A DNA stretch of 64,000 nucleotides from Collinsella sp. An2 (GTDB lineage Bacteria; Actinomycetota; Coriobacteriia; Coriobacteriales; Coriobacteriaceae): assembly GCF_002160065.1 (NCBI RefSeq), contig NZ_NFJW01000004.1, positions 1 to 64,000 on the forward strand, read 5' to 3'. Position 1 is the first letter of the stretch; every line of letters begins with the position of its first letter. Positions 9,608 to 20,339 of the stretch are shown in pieces. The notes beneath the pieces are model-generated. The model did no database searches. It saw only the letters and a list, made by a program, of their open reading frames with translations, and was not told where the DNA came from. Both the position numbers and the translations under genes were made by a program.

Positions 9608-9635
9608 TGTAACGGAGGGTTCACCCTTGTAACGG
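9608..9635 (+). promoter_or_regulatory. TGTAACGG direct repeats before the sugar locus
   Basis: TGTAACGG occurs at 9608 and 9628, exactly 20 bp apart, with a GGGTTCACCC palindrome between. A third copy lies at 14527 in the rpiR-chbG divergent promoter region. This shared motif is a candidate operator for the locus regulator (RpiR family). Inference only. Confidence 0.35.
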
Positions 9636-9694
9636 GGAATGCGGTTCGTATCGTCGAACATGGAAGTATCCCGAAACAGGAGCGAGGAGGCGCG

Positions 9695-10603
9695 ATGGCA
9701 AGGTACTTCGGAATCGATGCGGGCGGCACGCAGGTGAAGTGGGCTGTGGTTTCGGACGATTACCGCATCGAGCGGCAAGGAAGCATGCCGACCAGGTTCG
9801 ATGGCGCCGACGAGGCAATCGATGCGTTCTGCTCGCTGGTCAAGCCTTTCAAGTCGGGCGTTGACGGCATCGGTATCAGCATGCCGGGAATCTTCAGCGA
9901 ACAGGATCCAGACGGTGTGGTCGGCGTCGGGGGAGCGCTGCATTATCTCGACGGGTGCCCACTCGGTCGCGTCGTGGGCGAGCGGACGGGGCTGGTTACG
10001 CGGGTCGATAACGATGCGGTCTGCGGAGCGCTCGGAGAGTATGCCGTCGGGGCGCTCAAAGGCGTCGGCGTGGGTGTGATGGTGGTCATCGGTTCTGGTA
10101 TCGGCGGGAGCATTGTAATCGACGGACATGTGTTTCGCGGTGCCCACGGCGCTGCCGGCGGTTTTAGCTTCATGGGCACCGACGCCTCCCGGCCCATTTC
10201 GCCGGGCGCAGTGTTCGGGGACGCTTGCAGTTGGCGTTCGCTGCGCGATCGGATTTGCGCGGAGAAGGGCATCGAGTCCGACGAATCGATTGACGGCTTC
10301 AAGCTGTTCTCGATGGTCGAGGCCGGGGACCCTGCCGCGCTGCGCGGACTCGACGCCTATGCGCGCACCCTCGATGCCTTGCTCATGGACATCCAGGCGG
10401 TTGTCGATCCCGAGGTGATTGTCGTGGGCGGAGGCATCAGCCGCCGCCGCGAGCTGTTCGAGGCGCTGGAGCGACAGCTCGACCAGTCGAGTACGTTTCC
10501 GTTTTTGGCCCTGCCGAAGATCCGTCAGGCGGTGTGCGGTAACGATGCCAATATCTTCGGCGCGGTGAGGACGCTCCGCTTGGCGCTCGGCATCGACCGA
10601 TAG
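9695..10603 (+). CDS. ROK family sugar kinase (glucokinase / beta-glucoside kinase-like)
   Basis: A 302-residue ROK kinase that transfers phosphate from ATP to a hexose or a beta-glucoside. FGIDAGGTQVKW at the N-terminus is the phosphate loop; the sugar region shows DNDAVCGALGEY near residues 107-118 with the catalytic Asp, and IGSGIGGSIV near 130. The usual ROK zinc motif (CGCxGCxE) is absent; the H-G-A-A-G-G-F segment occupies that place, as in zinc-free BglK-type kinases. Start ATG follows GAGGAGGCGCG. It opens a run with two GH1 genes, so glucose or cellobiose-like substrates are likely. Regulation may involve TGTAACGG repeats 60-87 bp upstream. Confidence 0.82.
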   Translation: MARYFGIDAGGTQVKWAVVSDDYRIERQGSMPTRFDGADEAIDAFCSLVKPFKSGVDGIGISMPGIFSEQDPDGVVGVGGALHYLDGCPLGRVVGERTGLVTRVDNDAVCGALGEYAVGALKGVGVGVMVVIGSGIGGSIVIDGHVFRGAHGAAGGFSFMGTDASRPISPGAVFGDACSWRSLRDRICAEKGIESDESIDGFKLFSMVEAGDPAALRGLDAYARTLDALLMDIQAVVDPEVIVVGGGISRRRELFEALERQLDQSSTFPFLALPKIRQAVCGNDANIFGAVRTLRLALGIDR

Positions 10604-10771
10604 GACCTCGGGGTAAAGCTAAGCTGCCTACATGGACTTGGCAGCGAAGCATAGGCGGAGAAGGCGTGACGACGAACGAGGCAGACCCCGAAGCCTGCGG
10701 CGATGTACATCGGAACGGGCCTCTGCATTCGCCAGTAACCTTCCAGAACAATTACGAAAGGATGAAGTTCC

Positions 10772-12067
10772 ATGGACGACACCGTGTTTCCCGACCGGTT
10801 TCTCTGGGGGTCGGCAACATCGGCCCATCAGGTCGAGGGCGGGAATGTGAACAGTGACAGCTGGCTGCTCGAGCATGTCGAGGGCAGTGCGTTTCGAGAG
10901 GCGTCCTGGGACGCCATCGACCATTATCACCGCTTCGCCGATGACATTGCGCTGCTCGCTGCGCTTGGACTGAATGCGTATCGCTTCAGTCTGGAATGGT
11001 CGCGCATCGAGCCTGCTGAAGGCCTATTCTCTCAGGTCGCCATCGACCACTATCGCGACGTGCTCGCTTGCTGCCGCGCCTACGGGCTTGCGACCGTGGT
11101 GACGCTTCACCATTTCACCTCGCCGATTTGGCTTTTGGCGAAGAACGGATGGGAGAGTCCTGAGACCCCTGGTCTGTTCGCCCGCTATGTCCGTCGAGTG
11201 ATGGAAGAGCTCGGCGACCTCATCGACATGGTCTGTACCATGAACGAGCCCAACCTCGCGTGGACGCTCGCCGACGTGGGCATGGCGCCCCGGGAGGCCT
11301 CCGGCCGCGCCGTCGACCCGATGCTGTGCGGTTGCGCCCGCGCGCTCGGCACGGTGCCTGAAGCCATCGCGCAGTTCCAGTTCGCTGCGACGGAGCGCGC
11401 GTTTGAGACCAAGCTCGCGGCTCATCGCGCTGCAGTCGCCGCAGTCCGCGAGGTGTGTCCGGACAAGCCGGTGGGCTGGACGATTGCTGCTTCCGACATC
11501 GTCGCCGCGCCGGGTGGCGAACAGCGCGCCGCTGCTGCCCAGGAGGAGCTGTGCGAGCGGTTCTATCGCGCCTCTCGCGGCGATGACTTCATCGGCGTCC
11601 AGACGTATTCCAGGACGTGGTACGGGCCCGATGGGCCGTGCGATCCCCCTGAAGGGTGTGAGATGACGATGCAGGGGGAGGAGTTCTACCCCCTTGCGGT
11701 CTCCGAGAGCATCAGGCGAGCGTACGCAGTCTCGGACTGTTCCATACTGGTGACGGAGAATGGTATCGCGACCGAGGACGATGCCCAGCGGGTCCGATTC
11801 TATCGCCAGGCAATCGGCGGTGTCGCTGCGTGCATCCGGGAGGGCGTGCCCGTTTTGGGATATATCGCATGGAGTGCGTTCGACAATTTCGAATGGGTGT
11901 TCGGATACGGACCGAAATACGGCATCATCGCAGTTGACCGTGCGACGCAGCGCCGGCTTGTCAAGCCGAGTGCGCTCTGCCTGGGCGAGATCGCCCGCAC
12001 GAACGGCAGGGAAATCGTCCCTGCTACGGATGATGGAATGCAACCGGGAGGAGAGGTGTCGAAATGA
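10772..12067 (+). CDS. GH1 beta-glucosidase (non-phosphorylated type)
   Basis: A 431-residue glycoside hydrolase family 1 barrel. The acid/base glutamate lies in TMNEPN and the nucleophile in VTENGIA. The C-terminal segment reads AFDNFEWVFGY: the N-F-E-W pattern binds free O4/O6 hydroxyls in ordinary beta-glucosidases, and the serine-lysine-tyrosine phosphate pocket of 6-phospho enzymes is not evident. I therefore infer an unphosphorylated substrate, with the ROK kinase upstream phosphorylating the glucose released. ATG follows GAAAGGATGAAG. The 168 bp before it hold no other gene. Its stop overlaps the next GH1 start as ATGA, so the two are coupled. Confidence 0.85.
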   Translation: MDDTVFPDRFLWGSATSAHQVEGGNVNSDSWLLEHVEGSAFREASWDAIDHYHRFADDIALLAALGLNAYRFSLEWSRIEPAEGLFSQVAIDHYRDVLACCRAYGLATVVTLHHFTSPIWLLAKNGWESPETPGLFARYVRRVMEELGDLIDMVCTMNEPNLAWTLADVGMAPREASGRAVDPMLCGCARALGTVPEAIAQFQFAATERAFETKLAAHRAAVAAVREVCPDKPVGWTIAASDIVAAPGGEQRAAAAQEELCERFYRASRGDDFIGVQTYSRTWYGPDGPCDPPEGCEMTMQGEEFYPLAVSESIRRAYAVSDCSILVTENGIATEDDAQRVRFYRQAIGGVAACIREGVPVLGYIAWSAFDNFEWVFGYGPKYGIIAVDRATQRRLVKPSALCLGEIARTNGREIVPATDDGMQPGGEVSK

Positions 12068-13458
12068 ACGGGTTCACGTTTCCCGAGGAGTTTCTTTGGG
12101 GTGCGTCAACGAGTGCCTTCCAGGTCGAGGGTGGAGCCGCCGAGGGCGGAAAGGGCCCGGCGACTACCGACCGCGGGCCGGGTCGCCCCGGCATCTCTGA
12201 CAACCGCGTCGCCTCCGACTTCTATCACCATTGGCGCGAGGACATCGAGCTTATGGCGGAGCTAGGTATTGATGTTTACCGGATGGGGTTCTCCTGGAGT
12301 CGGATTATGCCCGACGCTACTGGCGAGCCCAATCCGGAGGGGCTCGCGTTCTACGACGCCGTAATCGACCGCCTGCTCGAGAAGGACATCGAGCCGCTCG
12401 TGACCCTCTACCACTTCGAATGCCCCCAGGTGTTGGTGGACGCCTTCGGGGGTTGGAAGAGCCGTAGGATGATTGACGCCTACCTGCGCTATGCCGAGGT
12501 CTGCTTCAGGCACTTCAAGGGGCGTGTTAAGCGCTGGGTTACTGTGAACGAGCAACTCATCGCCACCGCTGCGCCCGACAACACCGGCGACGACGAGCGT
12601 GATCCACGCCGACGACAGAAGAACACCTATCAGATGAGCTATCACGTCGCCCTTGCCGAGCACCGTGCTATCGCCCTGCTGCGTTCGATCGATCCGGACG
12701 CATCCATCGGCCCGGTCTGCGCCATGCAGGTCGTCTATCCCCGAAGCAGCTCGTCCGGCGACATCCTTGCCGCCATGAATGCCGAGGAGATGCTGCAGAA
12801 CTACCTCCTGGATCTAAGTGTGCGCGGTACGGTCTCCCCCTACGTGTCCTTCTACCTCAAGCGGGAAGGTTTCGCGCCGGCGGTCGAACCGGGCGATGCC
12901 GAGGTCCTCGCCTCGTCGCGCCCGGACTTCTTGGGCGTGAACTACTACTTTAGTTCCTGCGCGCGCGAGCGGGTGGAGCCTATCCGTTTTGACCGGTTTC
13001 CGCCATGGTCGGGCGGAGACTTCGAGCTGTGCGACAACCCATGTGCCTCGTCCACGGAATGGATGGCTAACGGCATCGATCCGCTTGGTCTTAGGATTGG
13101 CATGCGGAGGCTCTACGACCGCTATCAGCTCCCCATGATTGTCACCGAAAACGGCATGGCCCTCTCAGAGGAGCTCTCCAGCGACGGGAAGGTCGACGAC
13201 CCGTACCGCATCGACTACCTCGCGCAGCACATTGCCGAGGTAGGCGAGTTGGTGCGCGAGGGCTACCCGGTACTCGGGTACTGCGTGTGGAGTCTCATGG
13301 ATCTCTGCTCGAGTCACCAGGGATTCGCGAAGCGGTACGGCTTGGTGTTTGTGGACCGCACCGACACCGATGTCAAGGAATGTCGGCGCGTGCGTAAGAG
13401 CAGCTTTTTCTGGTACCAGCAGGTGATTGAGAACCGCGGGCTCCCGGACCGCAGCTAG
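12064..13458 (+). CDS. GH1 6-phospho-beta-glucosidase-like protein
   Basis: A 464-residue GH1 protein. Acid/base glutamate in TVNEQ, nucleophile in VTENGMA. Near the C-terminus, SSHQGFAKRYGLVFVD carries Ser, Lys and Tyr at the 0/+7/+9 spacing known for the phosphate pocket of phospho-beta-galactosidases and glucosidases. It therefore probably cleaves 6-phosphosugars brought in by the PTS genes further on. The acid/base motif N-E-Q differs from the common N-E-P/N-E-I, which may alter specificity. It is coupled to the upstream GH1 by a 4-bp overlap and converges on the RpiR gene. Confidence 0.83.
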   Translation: MNGFTFPEEFLWGASTSAFQVEGGAAEGGKGPATTDRGPGRPGISDNRVASDFYHHWREDIELMAELGIDVYRMGFSWSRIMPDATGEPNPEGLAFYDAVIDRLLEKDIEPLVTLYHFECPQVLVDAFGGWKSRRMIDAYLRYAEVCFRHFKGRVKRWVTVNEQLIATAAPDNTGDDERDPRRRQKNTYQMSYHVALAEHRAIALLRSIDPDASIGPVCAMQVVYPRSSSSGDILAAMNAEEMLQNYLLDLSVRGTVSPYVSFYLKREGFAPAVEPGDAEVLASSRPDFLGVNYYFSSCARERVEPIRFDRFPPWSGGDFELCDNPCASSTEWMANGIDPLGLRIGMRRLYDRYQLPMIVTENGMALSEELSSDGKVDDPYRIDYLAQHIAEVGELVREGYPVLGYCVWSLMDLCSSHQGFAKRYGLVFVDRTDTDVKECRRVRKSSFFWYQQVIENRGLPDRS

Positions 13459-13476
13459 TCCAAAGCGGTTTGAAGG

Positions 13477-13514
13477 GCGCCCCGCACGCCGTGCATGACA
13501 TTCTGGCGGGGCGC
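13477..13514. terminator. Bidirectional terminator candidate between convergent genes
   Basis: GCGCCCCGC (13477-13485) and its exact complement GCGGGGCGC (13506-13514) form a 9-bp stem with a 20-nt loop. It sits between the ends of the second GH1 gene and the RpiR gene. No strong T-run on either side. Confidence 0.45.
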
Positions 13515-13553
13515 TCCGGCACGCAGCTGGTTCCGGTCCTCACGCAAGACTGC

Positions 13554-14384
13554 TTACAGGGCCTGCGTCCGCCCCTGGTCGACGCTCCCATACTGCTTGA
13601 GATATTCCAAAAAAATCAACTCGACCGCAGCGAGTGCGCCGAACTTCGCCGTGTCAATGTTGTTAGTCACCCCGCAACTCAAGATACTTGCGGCATGGTT
13701 CCAGTACGAGCTCGAGACGTTCTGCGTGATGGCGATGAGCCGGCAGCCGGACTGGGTGATGGCGTTCGCGATGGCGGGGTAGCGAATCGGATAGGTCCCT
13801 CCGGCACTGCAGATAATCGCGGCGTCGCCGGGTCCGAGCGATTGCGCGCACTCGAGCTGGCGGTCGTGGTTCAAGTACAGCTCCACCAGGCGATCGAGGT
13901 ACACCATTCTGCTCTGGAGGTATCTGCCGATGTCCCAGAGGAAGTGATGGGAGAAGAATGCGACTCGCGCGCTACCGTGCAGGATGCGGGCGATGTCGGG
14001 AAGCTTGGCGACGTTCTCAGGCGACATCGTCGTTGTGATGTTGAGGACAATCGCTTCCCGGTAGTCATCAATCACCGAGGAGGTGTCCTGCACGAGCGCG
14101 GTATGGAACGAGTGGGGAATGATGCCGCTCAGCGACACGTCCGCCTCGAGCTGACTGCGCATGTCCTTGAAATCCTCGAATCCTATGAAGCGGCAGAACC
14201 GCGAGATGGTGGGGGTCGAGACGTAGCACATCTCGGCGATATCGCCAATCGACATGTTCTTCAATTTGCTGTAGTTGCGCACCATGGTGGTGGCGATTTC
14301 ATAATTTGTACCCTGCTGGATCGTGGTGTTGATGTAGTCAAGTAGTTTCTCTGCAATCGACCCCATGGCGCTGGGCTCACTCAT
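13554..14384 (-). CDS. RpiR/MurR family transcriptional regulator
   Basis: A 276-residue regulator. An N-terminal RpiR helix-turn-helix covers about residues 5-80 (MSIGDIAEMCYVSTPTISRF), followed by a SIS sugar-phosphate binding domain (about 110-250, with GDAAIICSAGG and VTNNIDTAKFGA). RpiR proteins sense phosphosugars. ATG at 14384 has GGGAGGC eight bases before it; upstream in-frame starts lack SDs. It is transcribed against both flanking sugar operons and is the obvious local regulator; candidate sites are the TGTAACGG copies and the inverted repeat at 14552-14568. Confidence 0.87.
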   Translation of the reverse strand: MSEPSAMGSIAEKLLDYINTTIQQGTNYEIATTMVRNYSKLKNMSIGDIAEMCYVSTPTISRFCRFIGFEDFKDMRSQLEADVSLSGIIPHSFHTALVQDTSSVIDDYREAIVLNITTTMSPENVAKLPDIARILHGSARVAFFSHHFLWDIGRYLQSRMVYLDRLVELYLNHDRQLECAQSLGPGDAAIICSAGGTYPIRYPAIANAITQSGCRLIAITQNVSSSYWNHAASILSCGVTNNIDTAKFGALAAVELIFLEYLKQYGSVDQGRTQAL

Positions 14385-14526
14385 GCGGCATGCCTCCCGT
14401 CCTCTAGATTCCGCCCCTCCGATAGAACGATGAGGCGTCGGTAATCCCATCATAGGCAAAGCGGCGACCTGCCGGTTTACAAGTCCTGAAACTGGGGTTG
14501 GCAACGGGAAACTCTCCGCAACCTCC

Positions 14527-14568
14527 TGTAACGGTCGCACGCTCCACGAGACGGTATACCTAATACCG
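14527..14568. promoter_or_regulatory. rpiR-chbG divergent control region
   Basis: Contains TGTAACGG (14527-14534), shared with the 9608/9628 sites, and the inverted repeat CGGTAT-accta-ATACCG (14552-14568). Both are candidate binding sites for the RpiR regulator controlling the PTS operon. Confidence 0.35.
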
Positions 14569-14663
14569 AAAGGAGCAGACGAGAGGCGTCCCGACAGCGG
14601 CACCGCACGGCGTGCGGCGCATCACATGGTGCGGGGACGTCGGCAGACCGGTAGGGAGGACGA

Positions 14664-15431
14664 ATGAAACGCTTACTGCTTCGTGCGGACGACTTGGGAT
14701 ACAGTGACGGCGTCAACTGCGGAATCGCGGCGGCGGTCGGCGCGGGGCTCATCCGTACGGTCGGCGTCATGACCAACATGCCGACCGCGGAAAGCGGCTT
14801 GGCGCGCCTTCGAGGCGAGGATTTGTGCCTAGGACAGCATACCAACATTTGCACTGGCAGGCCTCTCGTCGACCCGGCGCTCATTCCGAGCATCGTCACC
14901 GGGGACGGGGCGTTCAAACCGAGTTCCGCCTACCGGGCGGCGGCTCGTGACGGAGAGGACTTCGTCATCCTAGACGAGGTAGTGCTGGAAATCGAGGCTC
15001 AGCTCCAGCGGTTCGTCGAGCTCGTTGGCCGAGACCCCGACTACTTCGAGGGGCATGCCGTGGCAAGCCCCACGTTCTTCAAGGGGCTCGAGGTCGTCGC
15101 CGAGCGGCATGGACTTCCCCTCTTCCCGTTCGCCAGCCCCGGGCGGTCGGTTCGGTTTCGGTCGACGGCGGTGACCTCGTTTGTGCCGGAGGATTTTGCC
15201 GCCTACGAGGCAGACCCGTTCGCGGCGTTGCGGGAGGCTGTCTCGAGCGCTCCGGAGGCCGGCTGCCAGCTCATGGTGTTTCACCCGGGATATATCGATG
15301 CCTACCTTATGGATCATTCGAGCATGACGGTCCCGCGCATCCGCGAGACGGCGATGCTGCGCGACCCCGCGGTCGCCGCATGGCTTGTGAGCCAGGACCT
15401 CGAGCTCGTTACGTACAACGATCTCGACTGA
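14664..15431 (+). CDS. chbG: ChbG/HpnK (YdjC) family carbohydrate deacetylase
   Basis: A 255-residue protein of the YdjC family. ChbG removes one acetyl group from chitobiose-6-phosphate or chito-oligosaccharides so that glycosidases can act. The metal site is visible: RADDLGYS at the N-terminus (Asp-Asp), GQHTN near residue 57 (usually GLHLN), EGHAVAS near 128 and HPGYID near 201. ATG follows GTAGGGAGGACGA. It heads an operon with PTS IIC-IIB-IIA and a phospho-beta-glucosidase, so N-acetylated beta-linked disaccharides are likely among the substrates. The symbol is by family and context, not proven function. Confidence 0.8.
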   Translation: MKRLLLRADDLGYSDGVNCGIAAAVGAGLIRTVGVMTNMPTAESGLARLRGEDLCLGQHTNICTGRPLVDPALIPSIVTGDGAFKPSSAYRAAARDGEDFVILDEVVLEIEAQLQRFVELVGRDPDYFEGHAVASPTFFKGLEVVAERHGLPLFPFASPGRSVRFRSTAVTSFVPEDFAAYEADPFAALREAVSSAPEAGCQLMVFHPGYIDAYLMDHSSMTVPRIRETAMLRDPAVAAWLVSQDLELVTYNDLD

Positions 15432-15554
15432 GCCCTGTCCGCATCTGGTCGCGGGCCGACAAATCGGTTACCAGGAACACAAGGGCAGGTGCGAGGCTGC
15501 CAGGGACGTTCTTGTGAAACGGCGTATAAAACTCTCGGATTGGAGGAGTCGTCA

Positions 15555-16850
15555 ATGTCATTGTTCGATAAGATTCAAGGGGTGATGGACAAGACCATCG
15601 CACCCGTTGCGGCTAAGCTGTCAAACAGCAAGATCATCGACGGTCTCATGGGTGGCATGATGTGCACCATGCCCCTCACCCTGGGCGTCGCGCTCATCGC
15701 CATCATCATCAACATGCCCATTCCCGGGCTGAGCGACTGGCTACAGTCGAGCGGTATCGCGGCCACCGGTAACGAAATCCTCACCGTGACGATGAACATG
15801 CTTGGCATCTACATCGCGTTCTTCATCGGTCTGCGTTGGGGCAAGACCTGCGGGCTGAGCGGATACAACGGAGGCATCATCACCGGAGCGGTTTACCTCG
15901 CGTTCATGCCGCTCAACATGGTGTCCGAGATGCCGGTGTCCTATTCCATCACCACCACGTATATGGGGTCTGATGGCATCTTCGTGGCTATCGTGCTTGG
16001 CCTGGTGGTGCCCAAGATCACGGCTCTGCTCATGAGCAAGGTCGCCCTCAAGCTTCCGGAAACCGTTCCGCCGATGGTCGCCAACGCGCTCTCGCCGGTC
16101 TTTGCGTCCATCATCTTGTTCACCGCAGTGCTGTTCGCCAAGTGGGGTCTCACACTCACCCCGTGGGGCAATCTCTTCACGATGATCAATACCCTGCTGG
16201 GCACCCCGATTATGTACGTTGGCAGCTCACCGCTCGCCTATATCATCGTCGGCACGGTCCAGTCGCTTTTCTGGTTCTTCGGCGTGCACCCTAACGTGGT
16301 CATGAACTTCTACGGCCCGGTGCTCATCGCTCTTACCACGCAGAACACGCAGGCCATTATCGCCGGCGACCCACTCCCGTATGGCGCCTGGGCAATCCTC
16401 ACCCTCGCGATGACCGTTGGTGGCCAGGGCAATGCTCTCGGCATTAGCACATCGCTGTTTTTCGCCAAGTCCGAGAGATTCAAAGCCATGCGTGGCCTGG
16501 CCTTTGTTCCCTCGCTCTTCAATATCTCCGAGCCCATGATGTTCGGCCTGCCCGTGGTGCTCAATCCCACCTACTTCATCCCGCTTCTGCTCAACGTGCC
16601 CATTTGCGGCGCGATTACCGAGGGGCTGTATGTCCTCGGCTTGGGAGCAGGTTTCAACCCGACCATTTCGGTGCCGTGGGTCATTCCCTATCCCGTTACC
16701 GGTTTTCTTCAAGGTGGTATCGGGTGCCTGGTCATCGTTCTGGTGGTCTGGGCGGTCTCGACGCTCCTGTACGCGCCCTTTACGCTCATGGCTGACCGCC
16801 AGGCCCTGAAAGAGGAGGCGGAGCTCGCGGAGGAGTCCGCCGCGAAGTAA
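15555..16850 (+). CDS. PTS cellobiose/lactose-type EIIC permease
   Basis: A 431-residue membrane permease of the Lac family PTS (CelB/ChbC-like), about ten hydrophobic segments. It moves the disaccharide across the membrane for phosphorylation by IIB. Recognisable family patterns include the N-terminal FDKIQGVMDKTIAPVAAKLSNS-type amphipathic segment (broken here for length) and the conserved GVHPN and SEPMMFG loops late in the protein. ATG at 15555 is preceded by TGGAGGAG. The cytoplasmic tail is short and acidic. Next genes encode its IIB and IIA partners. Confidence 0.9.
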   Translation: MSLFDKIQGVMDKTIAPVAAKLSNSKIIDGLMGGMMCTMPLTLGVALIAIIINMPIPGLSDWLQSSGIAATGNEILTVTMNMLGIYIAFFIGLRWGKTCGLSGYNGGIITGAVYLAFMPLNMVSEMPVSYSITTTYMGSDGIFVAIVLGLVVPKITALLMSKVALKLPETVPPMVANALSPVFASIILFTAVLFAKWGLTLTPWGNLFTMINTLLGTPIMYVGSSPLAYIIVGTVQSLFWFFGVHPNVVMNFYGPVLIALTTQNTQAIIAGDPLPYGAWAILTLAMTVGGQGNALGISTSLFFAKSERFKAMRGLAFVPSLFNISEPMMFGLPVVLNPTYFIPLLLNVPICGAITEGLYVLGLGAGFNPTISVPWVIPYPVTGFLQGGIGCLVIVLVVWAVSTLLYAPFTLMADRQALKEEAELAEESAAK

Positions 16851-16957
16851 GCCGCCGGTATCCTGTTGTACGAATCCGCGGGAGGGCATGGGCGCGCTCG
16901 GTCCTGTCCTCCCGCACGTGTTCGCGAGGTCGCGCCTCGCGAGAAGGGAGAACTTCC

Positions 16958-17254
16958 ATGAAACGAATCGTCCTTATGTGCGCTGCCGGTGCCTCGACGA
17001 GTATGTTGGTGCAGCGCATGCAAGCGGCTGCGAAGAAGGATGGGCTCGACTGCTCCATCGAGGCGCATCCGGTGAGCCAGGCGGCCGACTTCACTGATGC
17101 CGACGTGATCTTGTTGGGGCCCCAGGTCCGCTTCGAGCTTGAAGCGGTCAAGCAGCAGGTTTCCTGTCCGGTGGAGACCATCGACATGATGGCGTATGGC
17201 ACGATGAACGGCGAAAAGGTGCTCCAGCAGGCGCGCCAGTTGATGGGGGAGTAA
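16958..17254 (+). CDS. PTS cellobiose-type EIIB
   Basis: A 98-residue soluble phosphocarrier. The phosphorylated cysteine is in MCAAGASTSMLV (Cys8), the exact loop of cellobiose-type IIB proteins. It accepts phosphate from IIA (next gene, 2 bp after) and passes it to the sugar bound to IIC. SD GAAGGGAG before ATG. Length is typical. Confidence 0.92.
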   Translation: MKRIVLMCAAGASTSMLVQRMQAAAKKDGLDCSIEAHPVSQAADFTDADVILLGPQVRFELEAVKQQVSCPVETIDMMAYGTMNGEKVLQQARQLMGE

Positions 17255-17256
17255 TC

Positions 17257-17595
17257 ATGGCGAGCGACAAGACGGTGGACACAGAGCGCTTCGAGACGCA
17301 GTGCTTTCAAATCGTTGCACAGGTTGGTAGCGCGCGCAGCTGCTACATCGAGGCAATCTCGCAGGCCGAGAAGGGTGACTTCGAGGCCGCCCGCAAACTG
17401 GTCCAGGAAGGCGACACTGATTTCAATACCGGCCATGCCGTCCATATGGAGCTTCTGCAACAGGAAGCGGACGGCATCGAGATGCCGTTCCGCATCATCC
17501 TGTTGCACGCCGAAGACCAGCTGATGAGCGCCGAGGCGTTCCGAATTCTTGCCGAGCGGTTTATCAACGTCTATCGGCACATGTACGAACAGTGA
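17257..17595 (+). CDS. PTS lactose/cellobiose-type EIIA
   Basis: A 112-residue all-helical trimeric phosphocarrier. The active histidine is His84 in ILLHAEDQLM, and the metal-binding aspartate at the trimer centre is probably in the HAEDQ segment. It takes phosphate from HPr and gives it to IIB. It starts 2 bp after the IIB stop, with GGGGGAG in the end of that gene as SD. Confidence 0.92.
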   Translation: MASDKTVDTERFETQCFQIVAQVGSARSCYIEAISQAEKGDFEAARKLVQEGDTDFNTGHAVHMELLQQEADGIEMPFRIILLHAEDQLMSAEAFRILAERFINVYRHMYEQ

Positions 17596-19134
<1,539 letters not shown>

Positions 19135-19286
19135 CGACGACGCGGCGACCCGATGTAGACGTTGCGACCGTCGTTTTGATGCCTGCGCCGAAGTGATAGT
19201 TTCACGCGGCGTCAGCGCCGCTTTCGAAGCGGGCGAACGGTCTGGTACGGTACCGGTGGTGTCAGTTTGGGAGAGAGGCGGCTGAA

Positions 19287-19997
19287 ATGGTGGGAGGCAT
19301 GCGGTCTCATCCGCGTTTCGATTTCCGCCGCGTAGATGCGCTGCGGGACCAGGCACAAGATCGTGCTGGTTATTTCGCCGCCGATGAGGCGCGTGACCGG
19401 GTTGTTTGCGGCCGTTCGCTCGCGTGCGCCCGGCCGACGCGCCTGGCTGAGTGCGGTGCACACGACCCCACACCTTCGCCCTACGCAGTGCTTGATGACC
19501 TGCTGGGCGGTTTGGAGTTCGACGAACACTCCCGCTTGCTCGACGTGGGTTGTGGAACCGGCCGTGTACTGGCCTACTATGTGGCGGCCGGTCTCCCGGG
19601 TCGCGCCGTGGGCGTCGAGCTCGACCTGGACCTTGCTGTTGTGGCGGCGGCTTGGTCGGTGCGCTACCCGCAGCTATCCGTACATGCTGGCAACGTGCTT
19701 GACCTTCCGCTCGCAGACTTCACCCACCTCTACTTATTCAATCCCTTCGATACCGCCGTGCTGGAACACCTGTTGGACAAGCTCCATGCTGAGGCCGTCC
19801 ATCCCGTTATGCTCGTGCACATGTCCGACAACGGTGAGACCTATTCCTATTGGGGACGCGTCGGTTGGCGGCTGCTTCGCGAAGGCAGCATACAGCAGGT
19901 CTCGACCGCTGCGGCGACCTTTGACATCTACGACGCGCCGCAGCATTATTCCATCTGGCTCTTCGAGCCGGGTCACGGTGGACGCAGTGGCAGCTGA
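19287..19997 (+). CDS. Class I SAM-dependent methyltransferase, target unknown
   Basis: A 236-residue protein with a Rossmann methyltransferase core: LLDVGCGTGRVLAYY at about residues 75-90 (SAM loop I), VGVELD for the acidic residue binding the ribose, and LFNPFD in place of the catalytic D/NPPY loop. The N-terminal 70 residues are Arg-rich and carry no domain I recognise. ATG at 19287 follows GAGAGGCGG; a second ATG 12 bases later is possible. It stands alone between the sugar locus and a repeat array. Confidence 0.7.
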   Translation: MVGGMRSHPRFDFRRVDALRDQAQDRAGYFAADEARDRVVCGRSLACARPTRLAECGAHDPTPSPYAVLDDLLGGLEFDEHSRLLDVGCGTGRVLAYYVAAGLPGRAVGVELDLDLAVVAAAWSVRYPQLSVHAGNVLDLPLADFTHLYLFNPFDTAVLEHLLDKLHAEAVHPVMLVHMSDNGETYSYWGRVGWRLLREGSIQQVSTAAATFDIYDAPQHYSIWLFEPGHGGRSGS

Positions 19998-20090
19998 CAA
20001 GGAGTGAGCGGCGGATTTGTTCGATTGACCCTACTCTCGAACCCGGGCCCGTGAACCTTCCGTCTATGAACGTCATAATCTCATTTTTAA

Positions 20091-20290
20091 AAATGCGTAC
20101 CCTCAATCAAAATTGCGTGCTCGATTCGTCCAAAAACTGCCTGAAAGGGGACCGGTTTTGGACGGATCGGGCACGTAATTTGTAAACAGCGCACGTAATT
20201 TGTAAACGGCGCACGCAACTTTCAGGGAGAGCATGCAACTCGCAAGGGATGCACGTAACTCGCACGTGGCGCACGTAATGCGGGACGAGG
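20091..20290. repeat. Two-armed repeat array, 20-bp period (site C)
   Basis: Six rightward units begin exactly 20 bp apart at 20171, 20191, 20211, 20231, 20251 and 20271, each starting with GCACGTAATT or a near copy. Two inverted units (AATTGCGTGC at 20111, AAATGCGTAC at 20091) face them, also 20 bp apart. Bases 20111-20135 pair with 20156-20180 over 25 positions with three G-U wobbles and no mismatch, around a 20-nt loop. It fills the 342-bp gap between the methyltransferase and coaX. A sister array with the same core and period is at 35765-35974. Confidence 0.85.
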
Positions 20291-20339
20291 GTCCAGGATG
20301 AGAGCCTTTGCGCGATGGTTCCTTATCGACGAGCGACCT

